This document shows, piece by piece, positions 25,524 to 34,763 of a stretch of 64,000 nucleotides of DNA (positions are counted from its first letter, which is position 1; each line of letters opens with the position of its first letter). Source of the DNA: an uncultured Lachnospiraceae bacterium (GTDB taxonomy: Bacteria; Bacillota; Clostridia; Lachnospirales; Lachnospiraceae); the NCBI GenBank assembly GCA_949948735.1, contig CATLGV010000003.1, positions 62,001 through 126,000 on the forward strand, in the 5' to 3' direction. The translations under genes and the position numbers were made by a program. The notes beneath the pieces are model-generated. The model was not told where the DNA came from. It ran no database searches and saw nothing but the letters and a program-made list of their open reading frames with translations.

Positions 25524-26576
25524 TTACTGCCAGTGATCCAGCTCGTCCTTCAATACTGCCAGAAGCCTGTCCTCGGGCACCTTTTTTACAATCTCGCCCT
25601 TTTTTATCAAAAGCCCCTCGCCGATGCCGCCCGCAATGCCGATATCCGCTTCCCTGGCCTCTCCCGGCCCGTTGACCGCGCAGCCCATCACGGCAACCTT
25701 AATGTCCAAATCGTAGCCCTGCACCATATCCTCGACCTGATTCGCAAGCCCGATCAAATCGATATTGGTCCTGCCGCAGGTCGGGCAGGATACCACCTCG
25801 ATACCGCCCCTGCGGAGCCCGAGCGTGCGCAGTATCAGCTTCGCCGATTTAATCTCCTCCACAGGATCTCCCGTCAGAGATACGCGGATGGTATCCCCTA
25901 TTCCCTGATTCAGAATAATACCGAGGCCGACTGCCGACTTGATATTTCCGCTTGTGACGGTGCCGGACTCCGTTATGCCCACATGAATCGGATAGGGCGT
26001 TTTGTCCGCCAGAAGCGCATGCGCCCGGACGCTCATCATCACATCCGAGGATTTGATGCTGATTACCATGTTGTCATAGCCCAGATCCTCAATAATGCCG
26101 ACCTTGTCAAGCGCGCTCTCCACGATACCCTCCGCCGTCACGCCATGATACTTTTCCACAAGCGCTTTCTCCAGCGAACCGCTGTTGACGCCGACGCGTA
26201 TCGGAATACCGCGTTCTCTGGCTGCCCGCACCACCTCGCCGACCTTTTCTTTGCCGCCGATATTCCCCGGGTTGATGCGTATCTTATCCGCCCCGTTCTC
26301 TATGGCCGCAATCGCCATCTTATAGTCAAAATGAATATCCGCCACCAGCGGAATCGCAATCTGCTTTTTGATTTCGCCAAGCGCCCGCGCCGCCTCCGGC
26401 GCAGGCACCGTGCAGCGGATAATATCGCAGCCCGCCGCCTGCAGACGCAGTATCTGGGCCGTCGTCGCCCGCACATCCTCCGTCTTTGTATTGGTCATCG
26501 ACTGAATCAGAATCGGGTTCCCCCCGCCGATTACTTTACTGCCGATATGAACCTCCTTCGTATTGTCCCGATACAT
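25524..26576 (-). CDS. ispG: 4-hydroxy-3-methylbut-2-enyl diphosphate synthase IspG (GcpE)
   Basis: Penultimate step of the MEP isoprenoid pathway: converts MEcPP to HMBPP with a [4Fe-4S] cluster. About 350 residues with the TIM-barrel start GGGNPILIQSMTNTKTED, and cluster ligands in CPTCGRTNID (C264, C267) and GCAVNGPGE (C299, followed by the glutamate that binds iron). The frame opens at an ATG two codons earlier (26582), but that ATG abuts GAGGG; the ATG at 26576 has correct spacing. Dxr is three genes upstream, so two MEP enzymes share this operon with CdsA and UppS, which use or shape lipid carriers. Confidence 0.95.
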   Translation of the reverse strand: MYRDNTKEVHIGSKVIGGGNPILIQSMTNTKTEDVRATTAQILRLQAAGCDIIRCTVPAPEAARALGEIKKQIAIPLVADIHFDYKMAIAAIENGADKIRINPGNIGGKEKVGEVVRAARERGIPIRVGVNSGSLEKALVEKYHGVTAEGIVESALDKVGIIEDLGYDNMVISIKSSDVMMSVRAHALLADKTPYPIHVGITESGTVTSGNIKSAVGLGIILNQGIGDTIRVSLTGDPVEEIKSAKLILRTLGLRRGGIEVVSCPTCGRTNIDLIGLANQVEDMVQGYDLDIKVAVMGCAVNGPGEAREADIGIAGGIGEGLLIKKGEIVKKVPEDRLLAVLKDELDHWQ

Positions 26577-26613
26577 TTTCATCCCTCGACTTTCTTTATA
26601 TGCGGTTTCCGAA

Positions 26614-27696
26614 TCACGAAAAAATCTTCGTCAAATCATTATAAAATACAAACACCATCAGCATCATCAGCGCAACGAAGCCCACAAAGTGAACCATGCC
26701 CTCCTTCTCGGGCGGTATCGGCTTCCCGCGCACCACCTCGAGCAGCAAAAACAACAGCCTGCCGCCGTCAAGCGCCGGCAGCGGGAGCAGATTCATTACG
26801 CCGAGATTGACGCTTAACAGCACCGCAAAGTTGATCATCGTCAGTACAATCGTCGGCACGCCGTACGGCTTTGCCTCCTCAATGGTCTCGTCAATCATCA
26901 CCGCAATCCCCACCGGGCCCGAGAGATCATTTGCCGAAAGCCTTCCCTGTACCAGCATAAACAGGCTCTTAACCGTCGTCTGCAGCCAGTAACGCACCTC
27001 GCAGGCGCCGTACTTTATCAGATCCCAGCCCCTGCATTTGACAGGCTCCCCGACAGAAAATCCGATATAATACCGATTGTCCTCCTCACTGTAACGCGGG
27101 GTAATTGTCGTCGTATAGCGTTTGCCGTCACGCTCATATTCCAGCGACACCGGCTCCCCCCGGTTCAGATAAGAGCCCATAATCACTTCCTCCCGCAGAT
27201 ACACCCGCTGGCCGTTGAGCTTCGTGATCATATCGCCTTCCCGCATGCCGGCCTCCTGCGCAGGATACCCCTCCGTCAGGGCAATGACGCGCGGGAGAAC
27301 CTCCCCCGAAAAGCCTACGATCACCAGCGACAGCAGAAAAGCAAGAATAATATTGAAGAACGGGCCCGCAAACACCGTCGCGATTCGCGCCCATACCTTC
27401 GCGTCGTTGAAGGCCCCGCGCGGCGCGGACGGCAGGTCCTCCTGCGCCTCCCCCTTTTCCCTGTCATCCGAGTAGACACCGTCTTCCCCCTCAAACATGC
27501 ATGCGCCGCCAATCGGCAGAAGCCGCAGGACATATCGCGTGTCACCCGCGGTAAAGGCCTTTACAACCGGCCCCATGCCGATTGCAAATTCCACCACCCG
27601 TATTCCGTTGAGCTTCGCAATCAAAAAGTGCCCAAGCTCGTGTGCAATCACCACCACGCCAAATACCAGTATAAATACGATTATCGTCTCTACCAT
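26614..27696 (-). CDS. rseP: Site-2 zinc metalloprotease RseP/RasP
   Basis: Intramembrane protease that cuts anti-sigma factors and leftover signal peptides. 360 residues. The zinc motif HELGH is at H19-E20-H23 in the first membrane helix. A PDZ domain (about 140-210, EVLPRVIALTEGYPAQEAGMREGD) and a second catalytic motif LPALDGGRLLF (about 310-320) complete the M50 layout. The C-terminus is a final membrane helix (FVALMMLMVFVFY). It sits between dxr and ispG, the standard Firmicute order dxr-rseP-ispG-polC. Confidence 0.95.
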   Translation of the reverse strand: MVETIIVFILVFGVVVIAHELGHFLIAKLNGIRVVEFAIGMGPVVKAFTAGDTRYVLRLLPIGGACMFEGEDGVYSDDREKGEAQEDLPSAPRGAFNDAKVWARIATVFAGPFFNIILAFLLSLVIVGFSGEVLPRVIALTEGYPAQEAGMREGDMITKLNGQRVYLREEVIMGSYLNRGEPVSLEYERDGKRYTTTITPRYSEEDNRYYIGFSVGEPVKCRGWDLIKYGACEVRYWLQTTVKSLFMLVQGRLSANDLSGPVGIAVMIDETIEEAKPYGVPTIVLTMINFAVLLSVNLGVMNLLPLPALDGGRLLFLLLEVVRGKPIPPEKEGMVHFVGFVALMMLMVFVFYNDLTKIFS

Positions 27697-27736
27697 GCTT
27701 TCCTTTTTCCCTCACTTCCATGCTGTCTGCGGCATT

Positions 27737-28882
27737 TTACTCATATATTGCGCTGATTCGCTCATAGGTTTCCTGCTCCGCCGCCAGAATCGCATCGACA
27801 TCCGGATCATCGACCCGCCCGTGCGCCTCCATACACCGTTCGATGATTTCAGGAATCTCAAGAAACCGAATCCTCTTTTGCAGGAACAGGCTGACCGCCC
27901 TCTCGTTGGCGGCATTGAATACGGTCGGCATACTGCCGCCCTCCCGCGCCGCGCGCATCGCAAGCTTTAATCCCGTAAAGGTCTCCATATCCGGTTTCTC
28001 AAAGGTTATACTGCCCAATTCGTAGAAATCTACACGCTTTCCGCGCATCGGGCGTCTGTCCGGATAAAACAGCGCATACTGTATCGGCAGCTTCATATCC
28101 GGCATGCCAAGCTGTGCAATAATCCCGCCGTCCTGAAACGCCACCATGGAATGGATGATACTCTGCGGATGCACCACTACCTGTATATCCGCCAAATCCA
28201 CATCGAACAGCCAGCGGGCCTCCATCACCTCAAGGCCCTTGTTGACAAGGGTTGCGGAATCAATCGTAATTTTATGGCCCATCGTCCAGTTCGGATGCCG
28301 GAGCGCATCCTCCGGCTGTACCCTGGCAAGCTCCGCTTTCGTCCTGCCGCGGAACGGCCCGCCGGAGGCCGTAATCAGCAGCTTCTCGACACACGCTCTG
28401 CGCTCTCCGCGCATAGCCTGGAATATTGCGCTGTGCTCGCTGTCGACCGGCAGAATGGATACGCCCCTGCGCGCGGCAAGCGGCATAATGATATGGCCCG
28501 CCGTCACCAGCGTTTCCTTGTTGGCAAGGGCGATGTCCTTTCCCTTTTTGATCGCCTCAATTGTCGGGCGGATGCCGATCATGCCCACAATCGCCGTCAC
28601 AAGGATTTCCGACTCCTCCATCCCGGCTACCTCAAGCAGGCCTTCCATCCCCGGCACAATACGGACGTCCATATCCGCCAGCCGGACGCGCAGATCCCTG
28701 CATGCCGCCTCGCTCTCCAGAGACACAAGCCTTGGCCCGAACGCCCGCACCTGACGCTCCATCAGCTCCACATTGCCGCCCGCAGCCAGCCCGACCACCT
28801 GCAAATCCGGATTTTCCCTGACAATCTCAAGCGTCTGCGTCCCGATGGAGCCTGTGGAGCCAAGTATCGCTATCTTTTTCAC
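27737..28882 (-). CDS. dxr: 1-deoxy-D-xylulose 5-phosphate reductoisomerase Dxr
   Basis: Second step of the MEP pathway, NADPH-dependent, target of fosmidomycin. 381 residues: NADPH-binding ILGSTGSIGTQTLEIV at the start, ALANKETLVTAG (about 120-131), the metal/substrate motif PVDSEHSAIFQAM, the mobile-loop region with the conserved tryptophan (HPNWTMGHKITIDSATL), and NAANERAVSLFL near the end. The start is a GTG at 28882 with AAAGGAAG upstream. It is followed 40 bp later by rseP. Confidence 0.96.
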   Translation of the reverse strand: MKKIAILGSTGSIGTQTLEIVRENPDLQVVGLAAGGNVELMERQVRAFGPRLVSLESEAACRDLRVRLADMDVRIVPGMEGLLEVAGMEESEILVTAIVGMIGIRPTIEAIKKGKDIALANKETLVTAGHIIMPLAARRGVSILPVDSEHSAIFQAMRGERRACVEKLLITASGGPFRGRTKAELARVQPEDALRHPNWTMGHKITIDSATLVNKGLEVMEARWLFDVDLADIQVVVHPQSIIHSMVAFQDGGIIAQLGMPDMKLPIQYALFYPDRRPMRGKRVDFYELGSITFEKPDMETFTGLKLAMRAAREGGSMPTVFNAANERAVSLFLQKRIRFLEIPEIIERCMEAHGRVDDPDVDAILAAEQETYERISAIYE

Positions 28883-28927
28883 AACATTACTTCCTTTCGT
28901 ATTAAATATATTGCATTTGTGCCTGTC

Positions 28928-29815
28928 TTATTTCATAAATAGTAAAATCAGGAAATACGTAATAGGCGCCGTGAATATTACGCTGTCAAACCGGTCCATA
29001 ATCCCGCCGTGTCCCGGTATCAGCCTGCCGTAATCTTTGATATTGTGGCTGCGCTTGACTGCGGACGCCGCCAGATCCCCTACCTGTGAAATCACCGAGC
29101 CTGCGCCGCCCACAGCTGCCAGGACTGCCGCCATCCCGTCAAGGCCGAGCGCCCGATTCAGATACCAGCCAAACAGCGCGCCGACAGCTGCCGCGCCCAC
29201 GACGCCGCCCACAGCCCCTTCAATCGACTTCTTGGGGCTGAGCACCGGCGCAAGCTTATGCTTTCCGAGCATTACTCCCGTCAGATACGCGCAGGTGTCC
29301 GACACCCACGAGCTGATAAACGCCATCCACACAAGGTAAACGCCGTGTGTAAGCTGCCTTGTCAAAAAAATAAAGGACAGCATCACCGGCGCATATATCA
29401 GGGAAAAATATGCAGCCATCACCTGATTCGCCGTAAAACGCGGAAAGGAAAAAACGTACACAAACATCATCAGTATCAGCGCTGATAGCAGCACCGTCAC
29501 AATAACGGCATCCGCATCTGCCGCATCCGCGGGCAGATAACGCCGCAGAATATCGGTGCGCACAGCGCACAGCGCCAGATAATAAGCTGTGATTACCACG
29601 ATTCCCGTTATCTCAAGCGCATTGGCGCCCGAAGCGTCTTTCTCCCTGACGCCGCAGGCCTTCGTCAGCTCCAGAAAGCCCACAACGGATACCGCGCAAA
29701 GCACTGCCGCCAGTACAAGCCCGCCGGGCAGTATCGCCGCCAGCGCAATCACCACAAGCGCCACTCCGCTGATCACCCGCTCTTTACTTATTTTACCAAG
29801 AATATTGGAAGCCAT
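28928..29815 (-). CDS. cdsA: Phosphatidate cytidylyltransferase CdsA
   Basis: Makes CDP-diacylglycerol from phosphatidate and CTP at the membrane, the entry to phospholipid synthesis. 295 residues with about eight hydrophobic helices and the family signature at the end (SAVKRSHNIKDYGRLIPGHG, then GIMDRFDS), which carries the Mg/CTP-binding aspartates. The frame opens at 29836, but those first codons are the purine-rich GGGAGGAGGAAGGA, an ideal ribosome site for the ATG at 29815. It follows uppS by about 36 bp. Confidence 0.95.
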   Translation of the reverse strand: MASNILGKISKERVISGVALVVIALAAILPGGLVLAAVLCAVSVVGFLELTKACGVREKDASGANALEITGIVVITAYYLALCAVRTDILRRYLPADAADADAVIVTVLLSALILMMFVYVFSFPRFTANQVMAAYFSLIYAPVMLSFIFLTRQLTHGVYLVWMAFISSWVSDTCAYLTGVMLGKHKLAPVLSPKKSIEGAVGGVVGAAAVGALFGWYLNRALGLDGMAAVLAAVGGAGSVISQVGDLAASAVKRSHNIKDYGRLIPGHGGIMDRFDSVIFTAPITYFLILLFMK

Positions 29816-29851
29816 TCCTTCCTCCTCCCTCCCCATAGCGCATACGGCGCT

Positions 29852-30550
29852 TTACACGAGCCCGTATCTTCTGTCCCGCTTCTGATACGCCTCCACAGCC
29901 TTCTCCAGTTCTTTTTTGTTGAAATCCGGCCACGGCACCTCCGTAAAATAAAGCTCCGTATATGCAAGCTGCCAGAGCATATAATTGGAAATCCGCTGCT
30001 CCCCCGAAGTCCTGATCAGCAAATCCGGATCCGGAAGCCCTGCCGTATCCAACGCGTCCGCAAGCCGCTGCTCATTCAAAGCCTCCGGCGCAAGCCGCCC
30101 GTCCGCCACATCCTGCGCAAGCCGCCGCACTGCCCTTACAAGCTCATCGCGCCCGCCGTAATTGATCGCTATCTGGAAATGCAGTCCCGTGTTGTCCCGC
30201 GTCGCTTCCTCCAGGTCCGCTATCTTCTCCCGGATATCCGTATCCAACCGTGATTTGTCGCCCAGCACCCGCACGCACATATTGTTCTTCTGCGCCCGTT
30301 TCAGACAGTTCTTCATATAGCTGCGCAGCAGATTCATCAGCGTATCCACCTCGTCCTGCGGCCGGCTCCAGTTCTCCGTGGAAAAAGCGTAAACCGTAAG
30401 ATACTCTATCCCCATATTCCATGCAATCTCACAGATGTCCTCCACCGTTCTGGCCCCCTGTACATGGCCTGCCGAGCGCGGAAGCCCCTTGGCCCTGGCC
30501 CACCGCCCGTTTCCGTCCAGAATAATCGCTACATGCTTCGGCACACTCAT
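29852..30550 (-). CDS. uppS: Isoprenyl (undecaprenyl) diphosphate synthase UppS
   Basis: Makes the C55 cis-prenyl carrier used for wall and surface polysaccharides. 232 residues: HVAIILDGNGRWA with the catalytic aspartate (D12), GHVQGARTV, LTVYAFSTENW, and the C-terminal LIRTSGEQRISNYMLWQLAYTE. Two ATGs two codons apart are possible; the inner one (30550) has better spacing from GAGAGG. A hairpin with a short T run (30581-30614) and a TATTATA lie just upstream, so uppS may be partly uncoupled from frr. Confidence 0.95.
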   Translation of the reverse strand: MSVPKHVAIILDGNGRWARAKGLPRSAGHVQGARTVEDICEIAWNMGIEYLTVYAFSTENWSRPQDEVDTLMNLLRSYMKNCLKRAQKNNMCVRVLGDKSRLDTDIREKIADLEEATRDNTGLHFQIAINYGGRDELVRAVRRLAQDVADGRLAPEALNEQRLADALDTAGLPDPDLLIRTSGEQRISNYMLWQLAYTELYFTEVPWPDFNKKELEKAVEAYQKRDRRYGLV

Positions 30551-30580
30551 ACTCATACCTCTCTTATGCTATAATATCAG

Positions 30581-30614
30581 AAAAGGGGGCACTACATCCG
30601 TATGCACCGCCCCC
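30581..30614 (-). terminator. Weak intrinsic terminator between frr and uppS
   Basis: GGGGGC and GCCCCC pair around an 18-base loop and are followed on the minus strand by TTTTCTG, 21 bp after the frr stop. The short T run suggests partial termination. A TATTATA follows within 10 bp and may be the -10 of an internal promoter. Confidence 0.6.
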
Positions 30615-30634
30615 AGTTATGCTTATGATACTTA

Positions 30635-31186
30635 TTATACTGTCAGGATTTCCTTTGACTTCTCTTCGATTGCCTTATCCACGTCCTTGATGAACTTATC
30701 CGTAAGCTTCTGTACGGCGTCCTCCAGGTCCTTAATCTCATCCTCGGAGATTTCCGTCTTTGCAAGCTTCTTAAAGGCGTCGTTCGCGTCGCGGCGAATA
30801 TTGCGGATGGCAACCTTCGCCTCTTCACCCTTTTTCTTGACGTCCTTTACAAGCTCCTTTCTGCGCTCCTCGGTAAGCTCCGGAAATACCAGACGAATCA
30901 CAATACCGTCGTTGCTTGGCGTAATGCCGACATCCGAAGCCATAATCGCCTTCTCGATTTCCTTGATCAGGCTCTTCTCCCACGGCGCGATTTGAATCAT
31001 CCTCGCCTCCGGCACCGTAATATTGCCGACCTGCTGGATGGGCGTCGGCGTCCCGTAATAATCGACCTTTATCTTATCAAGGACATGCGGATTGGCACGT
31101 CCCGCGCGGATTGTCTGATAATCCGATAAGAGGAAATCAACCGCCTTCTGCATCTTGTCCTCGTAAGTCTTTACTCTCGCATCCAT
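30635..31186 (-). CDS. frr: Ribosome recycling factor
   Basis: Splits post-termination ribosomes together with EF-G. 183 residues, the standard length, all-helical first and last parts. Motifs include RAGRANPHVLDKIKVDYYG, TPIQQVGNI, and the C-terminal RRDANDAFKKL and EDEIKDLEDAVQKLTDKFI. The start ATG is at 31186, with GGAGCGGG upstream, 24 bp after pyrH. The pyrH-frr pair is highly conserved in bacteria. Confidence 0.97.
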   Translation of the reverse strand: MDARVKTYEDKMQKAVDFLLSDYQTIRAGRANPHVLDKIKVDYYGTPTPIQQVGNITVPEARMIQIAPWEKSLIKEIEKAIMASDVGITPSNDGIVIRLVFPELTEERRKELVKDVKKKGEEAKVAIRNIRRDANDAFKKLAKTEISEDEIKDLEDAVQKLTDKFIKDVDKAIEEKSKEILTV

Positions 31187-31210
31187 TGTTTATCCCGCTC
31201 CTTCCCGTAT

Positions 31211-31918
31211 CTATTCTGTGACCGTAATCACCGTACCGCTCGAGCTTCCCTGTGCGGCGCGGATAATACTGCCCTCTTCATTCAGTCCGAATATTGTCAT
31301 CGGCATTTTGTTCTCCATGCAGAGCACCGCCGCAGCCAGATCCATAATGCCAAGCTGCTTCTCAACCACCTCTCGGATGGGTATCGTGCTGTACTTCTTC
31401 GCATTCGGATTGAGCTTCGGATCCGAGTCATATACCCCGTCAACCGCCCGCGCGGCCAGAATCATATCGGCCTCAATCTCAACCGCCCGCAGCACCGTTC
31501 CCATATCCGTAGAAAAATACGGATGCCCGATGCCGCCCGCAAAGAACACCACCTTGCCCGCATTCAGCGCCGCCGCCGCCTTATCCTTGGAAAACAGCTC
31601 CGTAAACGCCGCGCACTGGAATGGCGTGAAAATCTCCGTATCCATTCCGACATGCCGGAAAATCTCGGATACATAAATGCAGTTCATCACCGTAGCCAGC
31701 ATCCCGATTTGGTCCGCCTTGGTACGGTCAATCGTCTCGCTTGTTCTCCCGCGCCAGAAATTACCGCCGCCGATCAGAACCGCCGCCTGTATGCCGCTGT
31801 CCACGATCTCCTTCACCTGCATCGCAACCGCCGTCACGGTAGGCTCGTCAAAGCCTGTTTTCGCTTTCCCCGCAAGGGCTTCCCCGCTCAGCTTCAACAA
31901 AATTCTCTTCATTGCCAT
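31211..31918 (-). CDS. pyrH: UMP kinase PyrH
   Basis: Phosphorylates UMP to UDP; hexameric amino-acid-kinase fold. 235 residues: RILLKLSGEALAG at the start (phosphate-binding lysine and glycine), IGGGNFWRG, DQIGMLATVMN, and the ATP-binding ARAVDGVYDSDPKLNPNAKKY. The last 30 residues (MTIFGLNEEGSIIRAAQG) are also typical. GAGAGG lies 4 bases before the start. rpsB and tsf, usual neighbours in other genomes, are not here; a bactofilin gene is immediately upstream. Confidence 0.96.
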   Translation of the reverse strand: MAMKRILLKLSGEALAGKAKTGFDEPTVTAVAMQVKEIVDSGIQAAVLIGGGNFWRGRTSETIDRTKADQIGMLATVMNCIYVSEIFRHVGMDTEIFTPFQCAAFTELFSKDKAAAALNAGKVVFFAGGIGHPYFSTDMGTVLRAVEIEADMILAARAVDGVYDSDPKLNPNAKKYSTIPIREVVEKQLGIMDLAAAVLCMENKMPMTIFGLNEEGSIIRAAQGSSSGTVITVTE

Positions 31919-31936
31919 AAATGCCTCTCACATAGA

Positions 31937-32986
31937 TTATTTTCTGTTCTTCTTCACATCATTAAAGAAGGATGAAGGGCTGACGTCCGCATAGCACTGC
32001 GAGCACATACCTTCGATAACCGCACCGTTGTTGATTTGCACGGATTTGGACTTGATATTGCCCATCACAATCGCCGATGTATCCAGAATAACCGGACCGT
32101 GAACATCGATGTCGCCCTTTACCGCACCCGCGATAACCGCGCTTGTTGCAAAGATGTTGCCGATAACAACGGAGCTCTGCCCGATCTTCACGCTTCCCTT
32201 GCTCTTTACTTCGCCGTTAATCTGCGCGGCTTCCGCATAAATCTCCGCCGCCGCGGAATTTCCGGTAATGCTGCCCGTAACGTTCAGCTTGCCAAGGATC
32301 TCGATATTTCCCGTAATATTACCGATTAAATTCAGGTTGCCGCTGCTGCTTACATCACCGGTGATGCTCATTCCCGATGTGATAACCGCCGTATCTGTCG
32401 AAACCGCCATACCGGGCTCCTCCGCCGTCTGCGCCGCCGCTTCCTCCATATACGCCGGCTCCTCTACATTCTGTTCCACCTCGTTTAAGAGCGCTTCCAG
32501 CTCTGTATTCTGTTCTGCTTCGTTCAAAAGTCCTTCCATTTCCATATCCGCCTCACTTATTATATTATTTTCTTCTGCCTCTTCAAGTTCCTCGACCGCC
32601 GCAGTCTCCTCGGGCAGCTCCTCCGCCGGCGCTTCCTCTTCATATACCGGTTCCTCTGCTGTCTCCGGCTCCGGAATCTCCTCCTGCAGGACTTCCTCGT
32701 CCTCGTCCGCGTCTAAGTCGTCCAGGCTGTTGAGCAGCGCCTCATCCGCATCCATCTCCTCCATAGACTCCGGCTCACTGCCAAGCGCCTCAACGCCCTG
32801 CTCGAGCATTGCCTCCAAATCCGCAAAATCATCGTCTTCGGCGTTACCGAACAAGTCCTCCGAGGCCGTGGAAGCTTCGCCTGCAGCCATGCCGTCCTCC
32901 AGTCCCAGCTCATTTACAGCCTCGTCTGTCCCCAAATCATTTACTGTTTGTGACAAATCCTGTTTTAAATCCTGAAAAAAACCCAT
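31937..32986 (-). CDS. Bactofilin-family polymer-forming protein with long acidic N-terminal extension
   Basis: 349 residues in two parts. Residues about 1-205 are very acidic and low complexity (clusters of E/D/A, a repeated unit LLNEAEQN / LLNEVEQN). Residues about 210-335 form the bactofilin beta-helix: regular short repeats such as ITSGMSITGDVSSSGNLNLI, GNITGNIEILGKLNVTGSI, GSVKIGQSSVVIGNI and GPVILDTSAIVMGNIKS. Bactofilins make nucleotide-free filaments that place wall enzymes; the acidic arm is unusual. A polysaccharide deacetylase is immediately upstream, which fits an envelope role. The ATG at 32986 is chosen because GGAGG lies 8 bases before it; the frame itself opens at 33001. Confidence 0.85.
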   Translation of the reverse strand: MGFFQDLKQDLSQTVNDLGTDEAVNELGLEDGMAAGEASTASEDLFGNAEDDDFADLEAMLEQGVEALGSEPESMEEMDADEALLNSLDDLDADEDEEVLQEEIPEPETAEEPVYEEEAPAEELPEETAAVEELEEAEENNIISEADMEMEGLLNEAEQNTELEALLNEVEQNVEEPAYMEEAAAQTAEEPGMAVSTDTAVITSGMSITGDVSSSGNLNLIGNITGNIEILGKLNVTGSITGNSAAAEIYAEAAQINGEVKSKGSVKIGQSSVVIGNIFATSAVIAGAVKGDIDVHGPVILDTSAIVMGNIKSKSVQINNGAVIEGMCSQCYADVSPSSFFNDVKKNRK

Positions 32987-33051
32987 TGTAAACTCCTCCA
33001 ACTTTTATTTTAGTTATCTTCTTGTATATATAAAGTCCAAGCGCCCCTGCC

Positions 33052-34077
33052 TCAATGCAAATGCTGAACCGGAGGCGTATCTGCCAGAATCGGCAGTAAT
33101 ACGGTATCCTCAGACTCTAATATCTTCTCAATAATAATCGGCAGCGCCTCCACCGTGGAATCCTTGTCCGCCGCGTCATGGAATAAAACCACGGCGTTGT
33201 TGTAATTGCCGATGCTGCGCAGCACATTATCCGCTATCTGGCTGGCGCTCACAGGCGTCCGCGCGGCGTCGCCGCTCGAAACATTCCAGTCAAAGTACAC
33301 CATGCCTGTCCCGTCAAGATACGCAATGACGTCATGCATATCCACACGGCTGACAGTGTTGCTGCTTCCGCCCGGGAAGCGGACAATATCCGAGTCTACG
33401 CCGGTAAGCTCGTACAGGTAATCATGCAGCCTGGTCAAATCCCTGCTGTACGCGTCCACCGACTGATATATATCCGCATATACATGACTGTAGGAATGCA
33501 TGGCCAGCGTATGCCCTTCCTCCACGATGCGCTTATACTGTTCGCTGTAATACTCCTTACCTACAACAAAAAAGGTCGCCTTCACGCCGTACTCTGCCAA
33601 TATATCCAGTATTTTATCCGTATTGGAGCTTGGCCCGTCGTCAAAGGTGAGATAAACGCGCCGGATATTGGCATTTTTGTCCGCATCCGTACCCGCGTCC
33701 CTGTCCCACATGACGTTTTCCAGCTCGTCCACCTGTATCGTATCCGATACCGCCGCCGTCTCCGCCTGATCCGCCGCGGATGTAAGCTCCTCCGTGGGCG
33801 GTGGAGCAGATGCGGACGCTGCCGCGGCAGCCTCGCTCGTCCACAGGCGGACATCCTCCCGCAGGGCATTCATGTCATTTCGGAGATTGACCACCAAAAC
33901 CAGCAATACGGTGCAGATGCATATCGTCACAACGGCGAACACGGAAACGAGCAAGCCGAAAAAATCCCTTGGATTTTTCTTTTTGAATTCTTCCGCCTCA
34001 AAGTCCTCCGACTCTTGCAGCTCCTGTTCCGGCACGCTCTGTGCCTGCGTTTCCTGTTCCTGCAGCTCCTGTGACAT
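33052..34077 (-). CDS. Membrane-anchored polysaccharide deacetylase (NodB domain)
   Basis: Likely removes N-acetyl groups from peptidoglycan or another surface glycan. 341 residues: an acidic, Gln/Glu-rich cytoplasmic start, one membrane helix (about 40-65), a linker, then a NodB domain from about 138. Metal and catalytic residues are visible: TFDDGPS (D146, D147), HSYSH (H194, H198), RFPGGSSN and the late FHD in VVLFHDAA. The set is that of a complete CE4 enzyme. A GGAAGG ribosome site precedes the ATG at 34077. It lies just before the bactofilin gene with a 65-bp gap. Exact substrate unknown. Confidence 0.9.
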   Translation of the reverse strand: MSQELQEQETQAQSVPEQELQESEDFEAEEFKKKNPRDFFGLLVSVFAVVTICICTVLLVLVVNLRNDMNALREDVRLWTSEAAAAASASAPPPTEELTSAADQAETAAVSDTIQVDELENVMWDRDAGTDADKNANIRRVYLTFDDGPSSNTDKILDILAEYGVKATFFVVGKEYYSEQYKRIVEEGHTLAMHSYSHVYADIYQSVDAYSRDLTRLHDYLYELTGVDSDIVRFPGGSSNTVSRVDMHDVIAYLDGTGMVYFDWNVSSGDAARTPVSASQIADNVLRSIGNYNNAVVLFHDAADKDSTVEALPIIIEKILESEDTVLLPILADTPPVQHLH

Positions 34078-34196
34078 TTGTTTCCTTCCCGCTTCGCATT
34101 TTTATAGACATACCGATTATAACACACAATCCGCAATTTAGAAAAGATTTTTTATGAAAGTTCTGTAAAGTTTGTGGCCGTTTTGCTTTTGACCTC

Positions 34197-34748
34197 CTAC
34201 GCAAGCGCGTCATTGTAATGCGCACGCTCTCCGCCGATATATTTTGCGCGCGTCCTGGCACACACAATATGCGCGCCGCCGATTTGCGGGTGCGCAATCC
34301 GTACCGGCACCGCGACGGGCCTCAAATGCATGCCGATCAGCGTATCGCCAATATCAATGCCCGCATGGGCCTGTATCCGTTCTACCGCAACAGGGCTTTC
34401 CATGTGCTTCCACGCCGCCGTCGCAAACGCCCCGCCCGCTTTGGGCACCGGCACAACGTTTACCGGCTCATAGCCGAACCGCTCCGCGGCGGCCGCCTCC
34501 AGAATCAGCGCGCGGTTGAGATGCTCGCAGCACTGTGCCGCCATCATAATCCCCTTCTGGTCAAACACCTCGCGCATCGCAAGGAACACGGCCTCGCCAA
34601 GCTCCGCACTCGAATATGAACCGATACCATGCGCCGCAATCTCACTGGTGGAACAGCCCACTACCGCCAGCTCTCCCGGCCGCAGCCCTGCCTGCTCCAA
34701 AAACTCTTTTACGACACATTGTGCATCCGCTGTCTCCTTCTCAAACAT
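34197..34748 (-). CDS. TIGR01440/DUF436 (UPF0340) family protein
   Basis: 183 residues, cytoplasmic, of the UPF0340 family whose function is unknown. Recognisable pieces are VVGCSTSEIAAHGIGSYSS, GIMMAAQCCEHLNRALILE, VVPVPKAGGAFATAAW and the end IGGERAHYNDAL. The cysteine pair in QCCEHLNRA and the GCSTSE loop are the most conserved parts. GAGGG lies before the ATG at 34748. It starts 15 bp after the acyltransferase stop and may share its transcript; no functional link is evident. Confidence 0.85.
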   Translation of the reverse strand: MFEKETADAQCVVKEFLEQAGLRPGELAVVGCSTSEIAAHGIGSYSSAELGEAVFLAMREVFDQKGIMMAAQCCEHLNRALILEAAAAERFGYEPVNVVPVPKAGGAFATAAWKHMESPVAVERIQAHAGIDIGDTLIGMHLRPVAVPVRIAHPQIGGAHIVCARTRAKYIGGERAHYNDALA

Positions 34749-34763
34749 CCTTTGTTTCCCTCC

